Shown: positions 31,321 through 43,066 of the stretch, one piece after another
How positions within the stretch are numbered: the first letter of the stretch is position 1
Layout of the letters: each line of letters opens with the position of its first letter
NCBI GenBank assembly: GCA_963989385.1
Contig: OZ022509.1
Coordinates: 74,980,667-75,044,666, forward strand
DNA length: 64,000 nucleotides
Origin: Ctena decussata
Lineage: Eukaryota; Mollusca; Bivalvia; Lucinida; Lucinidae
Direction: 5' to 3'
Program-made: the position numbers and the translations under genes
The notes under the pieces: generated by a model
What the model was told of the DNA's origin: nothing
What the model saw: the letters and a program-made list of their open reading frames with translations, nothing else
Database searches by the model: none

Positions 31321-34126
31321 GTTCACAGGGCACATGACATTATAGCATTTTATACAATAATTTAATGATTGGCATTATAATGAGGTTTTACTATCTGCCC
31401 TATTTATGTGTGGACACAGCCACATGCCATTTGCAAGGTCACTAGCCACCTTGAAACCAGGTGAGATAATGGCCTGATCAGTTGATCAAAGATTGAAGTT
31501 GCCAAGAGCAAATTCACAGTAATTGTTATAAAAGTCTCATTTTCATTTTAATTGATGACAGGTCACGACTTTCTGTTGTATGTTGTAGCAAGATATAAGT
31601 CGGCTAATCTTTATGTCCTTACAATGGCCGCAAATTCGTCTTTGTGTTCGACAAGGAGGACCACAAATAAAGAAGCGAGATTTTGTTTAGGCTGTTATCA
31701 GGCCTCATACTTTTCAGGCTTCTGCAGGATTTCAGGCTTTCATTTCTTGAATTTAACTTGATTTCAGGCTTTGATTTTTAAGTTTTCAGTGTTATTTCTG
31801 CTTAAAAAGGGCTATTTTAGGCTGCTAACGCAGGCATTTCAAGCTTGGAAAAGCTTTGTCAGTATGAGGCCTGGTTATAAGTTTCATGAATAGATTTTTT
31901 GTCTATTTGCTAGTTTGAAAAAAAACTTTGTCCTGTATGATATATACATGTGAACCTTTGTTTCACACTGAAATTTTTCCTTGCTCAAGTTGTTATTGTA
32001 TTCTTTATTAAATGTTTTGACCAAAATTCAGTGCCCGCCCGTGTCCCAAGCTGCATTTAATATCTGGAACTTTTACAGTTTTTGGCTGAAATCTGAATCA
32101 TTTGTAACCTTAAGCAAAGATCTATGTATACCTATCATTTATTGTTATTATTATTATTACAGTTTGATTCTCTTTGGCAGTCTTCAATTCAAACTTGATC
32201 AGTTCTTTTGCCAAATGCTGGCCAGAATTCCACCTACAAATGATCGAACTGCTCTGCACATGCTCATATTTCTCAATGCTGTTGTCTCACCTAGGCAAAT
32301 ATCCGTGCTAAGAACTATGGAAAAATGAAATAGCTGAAAAAGATATGTTTGAACGAGCAAAATACTGAAAGAAGTAAAGACTTGCGGATGCCATATGAAT
32401 GCTAGAAAATAATTGTGAACGTTTGCGAATCCAGGACAAACAAAGCAAATGGGTTACGATTGTTTGGATATTTTCTAGAGAGTGCATTGAGAATGCATGC
32501 AAATGGCTTGCCAACACTTGCAAGAACTTGCAAATGCCTGAGAATGACATACTAATATTAAGAATGTCTTGCTAATTCCTAGCATTTCAGTGTGAATGGC
32601 ACAATCGAGTCTTGTGGTGTAGCTAGGGTAACCTAAATTGTATAAAATATCCCATCTTCCATTGTCCTAATACATAATTATTTAGTTCAACCACGACCGA
32701 GGCTGCGAGGCAAATAGGCAACACTACCTGAGTTGGTTTGTTACAGACCATGCTGTTGTGGCTCTGCAGCAAGAAGAACAAGGAAGGTAGAAGCAGCAGC
32801 AGCCCAAACGTTGAAATATGGCAAAGGTCATGTTGGGTGAGAAAAGTCAAGAGTAAAAAGTATGCAAAGACCAGGAACTGAAACAATCAAAATCCAAATC
32901 CAGCCCTCAAACCATAGTTGGAAACAACTAAGATTACAAATAATCAAGATACAGAGAACATATGGCCAACCGAGTGAGCAGCTTGTTCCCAAAAGGTGGC
33001 CACTCAGCAACCCAAACCGAACCAAAAATAATAAGAACATACATAAGGTAAAACATCACAGAAACTCTGACACCAAAAACAGGCAACAGAGAACCACAAC
33101 AGAACTACCGCCTTGGAACGGTCAGTAATGAATTACTGGGGGGCTTAAATCGATTTTACAGGCCCAACCTGACCCTCAGTTTCTGAAGTGGTACAAAACA
33201 TTTAGTTGGTAGTTCGGTTCGCATGACAACCCTCTAACTCGTCAATGAATCATCACGGTAAACACATAAATCAAATTTCAACACCATGAAGAAGCAAAGA
33301 CGAGGACTCAACAGATACAACGGGCCGTCTGACAGGTGGAGATCCCTGTCCTGCCAAACGACCCCACTGGAAATCTGAAGCAAAAGAAGGTCACCAGTTG
33401 AGCCCCGGTGGACCAAGCAACAGACATGCTGCTAAATGCCTACAAATATGTCTTACATTTAGCACTACAAAGGCCTTGCACTACAAATGCCTTGCCATCA
33501 ATAAGAATGGCTTGCGCATGTTTATGAGCATATTGCAAATATGGTTTTCTAGCAAGTTTTAAAAGCATGTTAATATTTCAAACATCCCATGAACGACCAC
33601 AAATGCTTACAAACACTTAATAATGTCTTGGGATCACCTTGCAGTGATTGCAAATTGGTGTCAAATTGCATTTGTTAAGCTAGCCTAGCTATTTGCCTTG
33701 GTATGAAAGCAGCATTAGAGTTTTGTTGAAACTCATACAGAAGATACTCACAGTGTGTCGGAATTATGATTCCACTGCTCTTATTGAATTGTGTCCCTTT
33801 TCATGAATGTGCTGTATTTAAATAACTCCATTACTATTTTGAACATCACATTAAATCTTATGTATAGCTATTTGAAGTTCTGCAGCCATTAAAATAACTA
33901 GATGTCTTTGATTCTTTGTTGATTTACTTACTTAGTTTAGTAAATTTAATCCTTTCCAGCATTGTGATCTTTACATATACTTTTTCATAACTTTTATAAA
34001 GTCTCATTCCATATCATTATTTTGTTATTTTTCTGTGCAATTACTGGCAAGGAGAGAGATAAAGGTCATTCTGCTATCATAATTGTCTAAATTGACAGTG
34101 ATGTTTCCCCTTTATACCGGTAGTTG
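31321..34126. other. Intergenic; probable unclassified insertion at about 32610-33425
   Basis: Flanks (32340-32600 and 33425-33640) share CTTGCAAATGCC/ACAAATGCCTTGC words. Between them is ~0.8 kb of more GC-balanced sequence with no palindrome (CACGACCGAGGCTGCGAGG, AGTAATGAATTACTGGGGGG). It could be part of a retroelement, but I see no protein domain. An open frame at 31981-32328 after a TTATTATTACAG tract is not recognisable as an exon. Confidence 0.35.
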
Positions 34127-34194
34127 AACAAACAGTGGAGACCCAGATCAGACTGTTCCTTAGGAGCAGTCTGATCAGGATCTGCACTGCTTGC
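34127..34194. repeat. GCAAACAGTG hairpin cassette
   Basis: Stem base GAACAAACAGTGGAGACCC / GATCTGCACTGCTTGC; inner GATCAGACTGTTCC / GGAGCAGTCTGATC. Confidence 0.75.
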
Positions 34195-34420
34195 CATACT
34201 TTTTGAATTATCAGTTGATAGGGAAAAATGACAACGCATATTTGGCGGGTAGAATTCATTACAGAGCAGACATAGGCAAATGTTGGCGAAAAACATGGTA
34301 ACTGCTCCAATTGCAAAGATAACTGTTATTTCCACTTCATTTGTCTAATTTTGGCTGAGTTGGTAACATTCCTGACTTTGGATCACAGGGTTGTGGGTTG
34401 GAGTTCTGCTGAAGACATAC

Positions 34421-34528
34421 CCCAGCAGGGACATGACGTTGAAAGGACATCATACTAATGTCGATGCGACGTCATTACGTCGTATCGACATCAGTATGAC
34501 GTCATTTCAGTGTCATGTGCTTGCTGGG
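34421..34528. mobile_element. CCAGCAGG-type palindrome, copy 2, rich in TGACGT words
   Basis: Arms CCCAGCAGGGACATGACG and GTGTCATGTGCTTGCTGGG. The inner arms CATACTAATGTCGATGCGACG / CGTCGTATCGACATC fold around GACGTCATTACGTC. The TGACGTCA-like words (CRE half-sites) come from the palindrome and need not be regulatory. Confidence 0.7.
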
Positions 34529-34691
34529 ATCCTAAGACAGTAACAAAGCTATTCAGCTAAAAGAACTTTTTCCGTTTCTGTGCCTACAAACATTTTAATG
34601 AAAACTGAAGTTGCTATATTGAAAGAGTCACAAAAACTTAAAGATCAATCCGTCAGTCACAAATCAAATAATACAGCTGCCATGGCTGTAT

Positions 34692-34882
34692 GGATGACTT
34701 GTGATTTTACGTCCTTTTCAACAGTATTTCAGTCATATCAGGACAATGGGACGATGATAATGAAAGGCTGTGTGCAATGGAACCCTGTTTACGATAGGAA
34801 AGATTCTCGCCTCAAGCGGGGCTCAAACCTGGCCTGCTGGATCAGTAGGCCAGTGCTTAACCCACTGAGCTACCGGGGCTCC
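34692..34882 (-). mobile_element. SINE-2, intact copy
   Basis: Minus-strand head GGAGCCCCGGTAGCTCAGTG then GGTTAAGCACTGGCC and GGTTTGAGCCCCG (B-box position). The body (ACTGAAATACTGTTGAAAAG) lies at the low-coordinate end. Confidence 0.88.
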
Positions 34883-35299
34883 TAATACATCTGCCACCCA
34901 TCTGCCTGTTCACAAAATAAGCCCAATCACAAATTGGTCTCGCCCCTCTCTTTACTTTCTCACAAGTGCTGGAGATATGCTAATAGATTTAGCAATGATT
35001 TGAGCAACCTCTGTTTATGACTTGCCAATACTTGTATTTGTTAGAAAAAGTTGAAAGTTGTAAATTCCCTATGCCATTCTTGAAAGTCGTAAATTCCCTA
35101 TGCAATTCTTAGATATGAAATACAACTGAAAAAAGAAAGAGAAATTAAGAAAAAATTGATGAGAAGCATCACTATAAAAAGTACAAAATGGTAGAGACTG
35201 CCATAGGGTCAATAGACTGTTCATTCAGACAGAGAAGACTCATATCAGCTCTGCTTATCTGTGCAGGCTGATCTGAATCTTCACTGTCTGCATAGACTC

Positions 35300-35510
35300 T
35301 TAACACATTTCATTCGGGATACCTCTTTAGGGGTATCAGGGCAAACAGTTTTGATCAAGATCAGACCACACAAATGTGGGGCCTGATCTGAGATCCAAAC
35401 CGTTTGTTGCTTAGAGATCGTTAGACCAATATTGTCAGAATTTTCTTGATTTTTGATGCAGACGACAGTTTCAGCAGACGACAAAAAATACCCAGAATGC
35501 AATGGGTTAA
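35300..35510. mobile_element. TTAA-flanked hairpin element, family B, copy 1
   Basis: Bounded by TTAA at 35300-35303 and 35507-35510. It runs CATTTCATTCGGGATACC, a GCAAACAGTTTTGATC / GATCCAAACCGTTTG hairpin, GATGCAGACGACAG, and ends CCCAGAATGCAATGGGTTAA. Its right TTAA is shared with the family-A element that starts there. Confidence 0.85.
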
Positions 35511-35705
35511 AGCCCCAAAAGAAGCAGACAACAAAACTTCAAAAAGCATTTCTCCAAGCTGTATCTTATATAATATTGAGAATTCAAAGGATACAGGGCA
35601 AACAGTGTAGATCCAGATGAGGCAGCTCATCATGAGCTGCCTCATCTGGGATCTACACTGTTTGCAGATTCAACAAATTTCATGTCTGTTACTTTAATTG
35701 TTAAG
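35507..35705. mobile_element. TTAA-type hairpin element, family A, abutting family B
   Basis: Starts TTAAAGCCCCAAAAGAAGC. A perfect hairpin has base GCAAACAGTGTAGATCC / GATCTACACTGTTTGC and inner stem GATGAGGCAGCTCATC / ATGAGCTGCCTCATC. The right end is worn near TTTAATTGTTAA. Confidence 0.8.
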
Positions 35706-36801
35706 CCAGCTTTTCTGATTACCTTTTACAAAGAATAATGTCAGATTCTTCTTATCAAATATTATTCTGTCAGTACTTTCCAGTTATTTCATTGCAATTG
35801 AGGCACAACTCACTGTACATCCAAATATCAAATTAGCGTAAACATCCCGCTCAATGCGAAAGAGAACGTTCCAAAGTGTATATTTTGAAATAAAATTGAA
35901 AATATTGATGTTTACTCAAAATCCACTTTACCTGTCAACCTTAAGATTGTCGATAAATGATAAAGCGAAAGAATTAACATTGTGTACACAGCGACATCCG
36001 ATTGGTCAAAAATTGGCTGTTTGAATGATTACTTTATTTTTTGCTTATACTGGGTTTATTTCAAGGTACATACCTTTTTGCCCCACATACTACATAATGG
36101 GCCAAGTTGAGTAACTGGTAACTTGAGACAACTTCTAAACTTTCAGGGTGACAATAATTGTAGCCTTTGTCTACCTTTGCTACATTTTTTAGGTGTGTCA
36201 GGTAAAATGTTAAGTCCTTTTGCACTTTTGAGAAGATCAGCTCTTAAGACAGATTTTGTTTAATAGAGGTGACTTGATTTATGGAAGTGACCTGATTGTA
36301 CCCTTCAGATGGTATTCAGAACCTTTTATTCAAGGACTGTAGCTAAACAAATACATGTATCCTGTAGAACAGACTTAAGGCAACAAGATGTCCAAACTTT
36401 GGGAAAAACAGGTACCCTAATGTGCTTAAGTATTGGGACACCTTAAAAAATAAATTTTCCATTTGTCCCAAATGGAATTTTTTTTTCAGGTGTCCCAATA
36501 TATACACACATTGCAGTAGTTGAAAGCCATCTAAAAAGTCACACACACAAAAGTAAAAAATAACTCAAAAAAGTACTTACCAAAAACATTAAAGGCTTGG
36601 TCTTCTAGGAGTATAAACACCTATCAAAATGCTGCTTTGGTAACAAAAACAACAAACAAATGCTGGAATAAAATCATTTCATCCTTGTTACCCCGGCGCG
36701 CCTGCAAAATTGAAGTGGACATTGTACACCTGACGTCAGTATAGAAAAATTTAGATAGATGGCATAGCTCTTGTGTACCCTGTTTTTTTTTCTGCAAATT
36801 T
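35706..36801. other. Intergenic, no supported gene
   Basis: A minus-strand 5' splice-like site at about 36585 (TTTTTGGTAAGTAC) follows 13 open codons, but the upstream acceptor lacks a pyrimidine tract. I do not call an exon. Confidence 0.4.
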
Positions 36802-37041
36802 TGAGCCCTGACACGAGAAAGCCAACAGAGTGGCATGTACACCAGAAGAAGACTGATCAGCCTGGGCATCTGCCCAGTCTTATCGGAGTCTCCTTCCCTG
36901 TCGGCACGGAGGTAGCTTAGACACTTAGCTACCTTTCAGCGCACAGTGAAGACTCTGACCAGACTGGGCAGATGCCCAGGCTGATATAAGTCTTCGCTAG
37001 GCACACACATCACTTTGTTGGTTTTGTCATTTTGCAGCTCA
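36802..37041. mobile_element. TGAGCC fold-back element, copy 4
   Basis: Ends TGAGCCCTGACACGAGAA and TTTGTCATTTTGCAGCTCA; inner GATCAGCCTGGGCATCTG / CAGATGCCCAGGCTGAT. Confidence 0.85.
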
Positions 37042-37810
37042 TTTATTTGGTTATAAAGGTGGGGCTTTCTTCCTGGAAATATAAAAAAAATCTGTCTTGT
37101 ATAATTCTGTTGAAGATGGGTTTTCCTTTCAAAAACAATTCAGAAAGAATCTAGATTTTTAAGTTGTTTTGTATAATAACCACAGTAATGTGGCATTTCA
37201 GATTATTTAAACTTTGACTCGGACAAACCTGTGCAGATCCGCAGTCTTGTAAGAGCATGAAGAGTTACCTTGCACAACATTGAACAAGTACCACTTGTAA
37301 ATTTTTTAGATGAATGAGTACAATTTCTCGGGAATGCAACTTGAATTTTCTTTTCCCTGTGTTCTAAATTTAAAGGAAAGAATCTGCTCCTAGGTGCTGC
37401 TTTAGGAGCAAATTCTTTCTTTTAAAAGTAGACTTCATTTAGAGAGAGCTTCCTCTTGCAGGAAAGAAAACAGGAACTCACAAAAGTTGTTTCCCATGTT
37501 TAGAAATGACAGGAAAACGAACATTTACCCGTTGAACATAAAACTAAAACTGAGACTCCAAAATATCCTCAGACAGGTTTTTTCATGACATTGCTCATAT
37601 ATTATGTCTCAGTTGCACTATCATAAACTTTCTTTTTAATTAAGCTTTTAAGTTTTAAAATTATGTGATGTAAGTATAGCTGTCGGGAAATATAAACAGA
37701 TCAGTGAAGCCATAATCATATTTATGATGTAATGTAACATAGTCATAATCATCAAATATGCTATTATATTTCAGCCTCGGGAGTTTCCATAAAGCTATCT
37801 GAAACAGGCG
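37042..37810. other. Intergenic with a GGAAAGAATTTGCTCC dispersed repeat
   Basis: Around 37370-37520: AAAGGAAAGAATCTGCTCC, its inverse GGAGCAAATTCTTTC, then GGAAAGAAAACAGGAACTCAC. The same layout recurs near 41195, 48300, 58628 and 61380. No gene. Confidence 0.5.
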
Positions 37811-38013
37811 TTAAGCACCAAAAAGCAGACGACAAAATTTACGTCTCCAAAAATTAAAAAAATGCTTTGTCCAAGACATTTCATATGGAGAACTCAAAGA
37901 CTAGAGGGAAAACAGTGTGGATCTAGATGAGGTGGCTCATTATGAGCCACCTCATTAGGATCTACGCTGTTTGCAAATTATGCTATTTTCATCAGTGGTG
38001 CTTAAAGTGTTAA
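37811..38013. mobile_element. TTAA-flanked hairpin element, family A, duplicated copy 1
   Basis: From TTAAGCACCAAAAAGCAG to GGTGCTTAAAGTGTTAA. Hairpin GATGAGGTGGCTCATTATG with base GAAAACAGTGTGGATC / GATCTACGCTGTTTGC. Part of the tandem duplication spanning 37811-38430. Confidence 0.85.
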
Positions 38014-38113
38014 TGTTGCAGACAGATGAGGAAATGCACAGTTTACCTTGCCTTGACAACTGTGTGTCCTCATGTTGCTGCCTGATTTGAGTATTGTGTC
38101 TATCACAGGTAAA

Positions 38114-38324
38114 TTAACTCTTTAAGCACCAAAAACCAGACGAAAAATTTTACGTCTGCAAAAATTAAAAAAATGCCGTTTCCAAGACATTTCATATTGA
38201 GGATTCAAAGACTAGAGGGCAAACATTGTAGATCTAGATGAGGCGGCTCATTATAAGCCGCCTCATTAGGACCTACGCTGTCTGCAAATTATGCTGTTTT
38301 CGTCATTGGTGCTTAAAGTGTTAA
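38114..38324. mobile_element. TTAA-flanked hairpin element, family A, duplicated copy 2
   Basis: TTAA at 38114-38117 and 38321-38324. Termini TTAACTCTTTAAGCACC and GGTGCTTAAAGTGTTAA define the family's ~19-bp terminal inverted repeat. Hairpin inner stem GATGAGGCGGCTCATTATAAG. Confidence 0.88.
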
Positions 38325-38952
38325 TGTTGCATGGGACTTTGCAGTCAGATGAGGGAATGCACAGTTTACCTTGCCTTGACAACTGCCTGTCCTAATGTTG
38401 CATTTGATTCTTGTATCGGTCACAGGTAAATTTAGGACAACTTGTTTATAAATGTACATGACCATAGGGAGTGAGTGACTGAACTCCAGTTTAACGTCCT
38501 ATCAGCACATAGCTAGGTGATGGCAAAGGGACCTTGGTTGAAAGTCTCTTCAGAAAGATTGTAAAAGCAGGAGATAATTGGGAGTTAATTGCCGGCTAAA
38601 ACTGTAAAGACCCAGATTTGTCTCCTTGCGGCTAAGGGTTTGCAGTATTTACCCTTCATTGCCATTCATTACAGCATCCAATATTAGGGCAAACAAAACT
38701 GAGTAAACAGATCTCTTACTAAGGGTACATATTTGTGGTTACGTTTTATCAGATTTCATTGAAATTTTTATGTCAATAAATTTTCGCTGAACCCCTAGTA
38801 ACTGAGATCTCATTCATCTGAATAATAAACAAACCTGAATACATATAATAAAAAAAAACAGCATTTCAGTAAATTTAAAATTGCTGCAACTATGCATTAA
38901 TTTAGGCAGCATCCTAGAGTGGGTTGAAATTAGAAATCTTCACATGACCTGA

Positions 38953-39178
38953 GGTTATTAAACTTTTTTCATGCTCAACTCAGCTGAGCAGGAAATTTTC
39001 TCTGCTGATAAATATGAAAATGCCAACTAATGTTGGCATTTTCATATTCATAAGCAGAGAAATTTCATACTCAGCTAAACTGAGCAAGAAAACAAATGTA
39101 CTTATCAGTGATTTGCTGTTATTAGCAGGTAAAGTTTCATGATCAGCTGAGTTGAGCATGAAAAAAAGTTATAACCTT
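38953..39178. mobile_element. GGTTATTAAAC fold-back element
   Basis: Arms: GGTTATTAAACTTTTTTC with ATGCTCAACTCAGCTGAGC on the left, and TCAGCTGAGTTGAGCATG with AAAAAAAGTTATAACC on the right. A second inner palindrome is AAAATGCCAACTAATGTTGG. Non-coding. Confidence 0.75.
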
Positions 39179-39236
39179 GGGGCCAGATTGGCTACTGTCT
39201 CTGAAAGCCTCAGTGGGATGGTGACCCTGACAGTCC

Positions 39237-39402
39237 CAGGGGCGGATCCAGGAATTTTGGATAGGGGGTTCGAATTTATCTGAGGGGGGTTCGATTTGCA
39301 CAGTTCGACCGATTTTTGCTGAAATTCCCCACGAAAATGAAATAATTTAGGCTAAAGAGGGGGTTCTTTGAACCCCCCGAACCCCCTCTGGATCCGCCAC
39401 TG
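39237..39402. mobile_element. hAT-like MITE, CAGGGGCGGATCC termini
   Basis: Ends CAGGGGCGGATCCAGG and CTGGATCCGCCACTG, with subterminal GGGGGTTCGAA / TTGAACCCCCC. CAGTCC lies directly before (39231-39236) and after (39403-39408). A CAG(T/G)GGCGG terminus is typical of hAT elements, although hAT duplications are normally 8 bp; here only six match. Confidence 0.75.
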
Positions 39403-39496
39403 CAGTCCAGTCCACTCATGGTTCATTCCATGGTTTAAACTCTGCCACATTTTCAGAGGAGCACTTTTCTATCAATGTCAACGGAATATCAAAGGA

Positions 39497-39689
39497 TTGA
39501 TGGGAGACTTGAGATTTTATGTCCTTTCAACAGTATTTCAGTCATATTAGGATGAGGGAGGATGATGATGAAAGGCTGTGTGCAATGGAACCCCATTTTA
39601 GTTTTAAGAGATTTCCACCTCCGGGAATTGATCTTGGGACGACTGGATCAGCAGGCTAGTGCTTTACCCACTGAGCTACCAGGGCTCCT
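39497..39689 (-). mobile_element. SINE-2 copy
   Basis: Minus-strand head ends at GGAGCCCTGGTAGCTCAG. Body words TATGTCCTTTCAACAGTATT and GGCTGTGTGCAATGGAACC match the other copies. Confidence 0.85.
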
Positions 39690-39836
39690 GGAATATCAAA
39701 GTAACACTGTAGCTGCCTCATGATGTTGCATCAAAATTGACACCTGATGGAAATAGGGCCAAAAATACAGATAACGAAATTTTCAAAATTTAAAAAAAAA
39801 TGTTTCATCCAATCTGTATCATAGTTAGATATTTAG

Positions 39837-39900
39837 ATGCCCAGGCTGATCTGAGTCTGCACTAGGCACACAGCCACTTTGTTGATTGTTGCAGCTCAAA
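39837..39900. mobile_element. TGAGCC fold-back element, right-arm fragment
   Basis: ATGCCCAGGCTGATCTGAG ... CACTTTGTTGATTGTTGCAGCTCA only; the left arm is missing. Confidence 0.65.
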
Positions 39901-41387
39901 TGATGATCGCCTTTCATACTGAAATGCCACTTCATGATTTTGCATTTGGTTGAAAGTTCAACATGATATTTTGACAAAGTTAAATAGAAGAGGATTTTCA
40001 ATGAAATAGCACATAGACAAAATGGAGATTTGATGAAATGGTCAGGAATTGGTTTAATCATGCATGAATGGTCATTACTTAGCATAGTTTAGGAAAGTAT
40101 AGGTTTTTAATTGTTTAACTGATTTTAGGTGGTTGTTTAGCTGACAGACCTTCTGAATAAAGACCAGCTGTTAACAAAATTTCACTTTTTTGTCTTTACA
40201 GAAAGGTACGACTTTTTATGTATGTAAACCAGAGATTTGCTAAATAAACTTGTAAACTTGTAATCAGATCAAGGTAAAACGTGATCTGTTGTCCCAACAG
40301 GTTTGACTTTCATAAGATCTACAGGTAAAAACATGCCCAGTTTACCCCACTTTGAACTGACATTACCGAAATGTAGGTATACATAAAATTCTTGAAGGTG
40401 ATTGTGGAAAGATTGTGCTATTTCATTTACATAAAATACAAAGAAATCTTTGATCAAACGTGTATGCCTAATTTGTTATTTGATAGGTTTAAATTAAATT
40501 TTCGTAAAGAGCGATTTGTCGCATAGTTACAGATCCAATTTCATGTTTTGTAACCCACCCTGTATTCTTTCATCAAACTGTTTTAAAGATTTAGGAAAGT
40601 ATTACACAATACAAGTATCACAGCTTTGATGATAAAATTATATGGGGGAAAAAGATTTTTTTATGTTTTAGGACACTTTGAAGATTATTTTACTTATATA
40701 TCCAGCCAAATTATATCCAGCCAATCAGTAAGCAGAGGTGGATGAAAAGCAGAGTTCCTAGGAAAAAACACCCTGACCTGCAGACAGAAAGTCTTTCTCA
40801 CATGCACAGAGGGAGGCTCAAATCCACAGCTGTGAGAGACCTCATGTTTTTAAGAGGGTCAGTGCTGTCTTATCCGATAGGCCATGGAGGCCTCTTATGG
40901 GAAAAAGAGCATTTATACAATAGACAGACAGGGAATACTCAGATCAGCATGCACATCTCCACAGATTGGTCAGTCTTCTGTCAGGTTCTGCATATTAGTC
41001 CTGTGAATAAAGGACACTGGCCAAACTGATTGTGCACAGGTCAGAGAGAATAGTTAAGACATTTTTGAAAGGCAAATAACTCTGCCTGAAAATTAAGCTT
41101 TGTAGCTTTTGAGTTACCATTCATAGTTCGCAGAACATTTCCGCAAATGAATGGGTACACTTCCAGGGGACATAACTCTGCCATAGGGGTCAATACTTAA
41201 AGGAAAGAATTTGTTCCCCTAGGAGCAAATTCATTCTTTAAGAATAGACCCCATTTAGGAGTAGATACGTCATCCAGCCAGGCAAACAGGCAGTCACAAA
41301 ATTTGTTTCCCTTTGTAAAAATGGAGGACAAATATGAAAGACGTACCTATTCATTTATTTGAGTCTCAAAGATGTAGAGTACATAAA
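39901..41387. other. Intergenic, dispersed-repeat fragments only
   Basis: No supported gene. Near 41195-41345 there is a copy of the GGAAAGAATTTG / CAAATTCATTCTTTAAG repeat. A 95-codon plus frame at 40742-41029 has no recognisable domain. Confidence 0.45.
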
Positions 41388-41611
41388 CCGCAACATGAGA
41401 AAACCAACAAAGTGGTTGTGCGCCCAGTGCAGACTCAGATCAGCCTGGCCATCTGTCCAGTCTGATCAGAAATCTTCGCTAGGCACTTAAAGGGTAGCTC
41501 AGGGTCTAAGCTTCATCCATGTGGGCAGCGAAGACTGATCAGACTGGGCGAATGCCCAGGCTGATCTGAGTCTGCGCACAACTACTGTTGGTTTTCTCGT
41601 GTCACAGCTCA
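41388..41611. mobile_element. TGAGCC fold-back element, copy 5 (left tip worn)
   Basis: ACATGAGAAAACCAACAAAG ... TTTTCTCGTGTCACAGCTCA; inner CAGATCAGCCTGGCCATCTG / GAATGCCCAGGCTGATCTG. Confidence 0.8.
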
Positions 41612-41987
41612 TGTAGTTTCAAGGAAGACAACTCTTGCCACAAAATTCTCTGGTGTATCTTTAGAATCACATTTCTTGGATACATCAATATTGGTCAGTG
41701 TGGTCTAATTCATATTGCTGAACTATTCCGCTTGATTATGCTTTGTCAATAAATTGGGATGCTTTTTATAATACAAGAACAAAGACTATGAAAATGTATT
41801 GTGTAGCCTACATTTCAGTTTTGTGCAAATTCAGTACAAAATTCTGACCATCTGACTGAAAGAATTCTAAATAAATCGTAGAGGTTTAATGCTGATTCTT
41901 TTATAGTTTATTTCACAAGGAGAACAAGGGCGAAATTTAATACCTGCATTACAAGAAAAAAAAGAGATATGCAAATTGCATATGCCT

Positions 41988-42540
41988 ACACATGCTAGGA
42001 TCACACGGGTTATCCCGATACAACGGACGCGACAGAAGACAACCAACTCAGTTCGATTCAGTGACGTCATAGGACTACCTAAGGTAGGAAAACAGCGATT
42101 TTTAACCTTGAACATGAATACTTTTAAAGTTATTTGGCAGAGTGAAAGCAGACTAATGTTGGTACCAACCGATGAAGTTTCACGGAGATTTGTTCATTAA
42201 AATGAGAGCTAGACCTCGCAACGTTTCATTTCGTTCAATTTCACCTACCCCTTTCTATTTCGGTTGTAGTTTTTGGCTATGTTAGACATCTTATTTCTTA
42301 ATTTTTTCTTATGTAGATATAGTATATTGTCTATGGTTCTAATTCATCGCATGCATTCGTCTGAAAAATTATTGTCGATTGTTCAAATCCATGGAACAGT
42401 GAACAATTGAGTTTGTTCCTGGACACAACATACCACGGGTCATGAAACATCTGAACGCGGTTCGTCAGCATACTTCGGGAACAATGAACGCAGTTTGTAA
42501 AATATCAAGTCCTTGGAAAAAATCTGTTACCACTCGCGAT
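41988..42540 (+). repeat. Diverged inverted-repeat partner of 44750-45275 (left arm)
   Basis: Contains TCACACGGGTTATCCCGATA, GACGCGACAGAAGACAACC and, about 450 bp later, GAACGCGGTTCGTCAGC and AACGAACGCAGTTTG-like sequence. These blocks recur in the same order on the minus strand at 45275-44750. The 74-codon frame here shows no domain. A good minus-strand 3' splice-like tract ends at about 41945 but leads only to a short frame. Origin unknown. Confidence 0.5.
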
Positions 42541-42807
42541 TTCCTTAAAACTGCATTATTTGCGATGCAGATATTTGTGATAGCAAGCACACACCTAACA
42601 GACACCCTTTAAATGGTAGATGCGAGTTCAGCAGTGTGAGTGGTTGTTGATGGTCAGAGTTATTCAGCTGAGCGCCCGATAGCGCTGGGGCTGCTGAACT
42701 CGCCTCTGTCGGGTATAAACTACTGAGTGACATTTGGCATAAGCAATATGGCTAAGTTACACTGACGAAATCTGAATAGATGGATTGGGTGAAGTAAATT
42801 GGTGAAC

Positions 42808-42982
42808 CATTTGCACTGATATTGTTCTTCCGCATGGTGGGCCATAAGGCTGCATGCCATACCCTACCAAAGGCTTTCTTGAATTCAATGAAGACATGGT
42901 ACGGATTCTGCTGACGTTGGAGATACTTTTCACACAGGATTCTAAGGTTGAAGATCTACTCTGTGGTGCTTCTTCCGGCTCT
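42808..42982 (-). pseudogene. LINE reverse-transcriptase fragment (broken)
   Basis: One minus-strand frame reads RAGRSTTE, a TAG stop, then IFNLRILCEKYLQ, YHVFIEFKKAFGRVW, HAALWPTMRKN. The F-x-x-F-K-K-A-F-x-R-V-W block is reverse-transcriptase motif A of non-LTR retrotransposons, where the usual residue before RVW is Asp; here it is Gly. Stop codon, changed motif residue and lack of flanking domains show a dead fragment. A short direct duplication (TAATATTACCAAGATGAGA / TAATATAACTAAGATGAGA) lies next to it. Confidence 0.88.
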
Positions 42983-43066
42983 GAACCCATCTTTCTCATC
43001 TTAGTTATATTACTCATCTCATCTTGGTAATATTACGTTGACAAGATCGTGCTAAGGTTGACACTT

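Larger units (their letters stand above)
37811..38430. repeat. Tandem duplication of ~305 bp containing a MITE
   Basis: Unit = family-A element plus about 100 bp of flank (AATGCACAGTTTACCTTGCC, TTGACAACTG, TCACAGGTAAATT). The first unit runs to about 38114 and the second to about 38430. Because the flank is duplicated too, the second element copy arose by segmental duplication and not by a second insertion. Confidence 0.8.

Noticed and set aside
34440..34500. Cluster of CRE sites (TGACGTCA-like) as an enhancer
   Set aside because: The words are produced by the palindromic CCAGCAGG element; no nearby gene start.
36585..36630. Minus-strand 13-codon exon before GTAAGT
   Set aside because: No pyrimidine tract at the acceptor, and its phase does not follow from the exon at 47789.
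42757..43017. 86-codon minus frame as a gene
   Set aside because: The neighbouring frame reads a LINE reverse transcriptase; this frame is its shadow.
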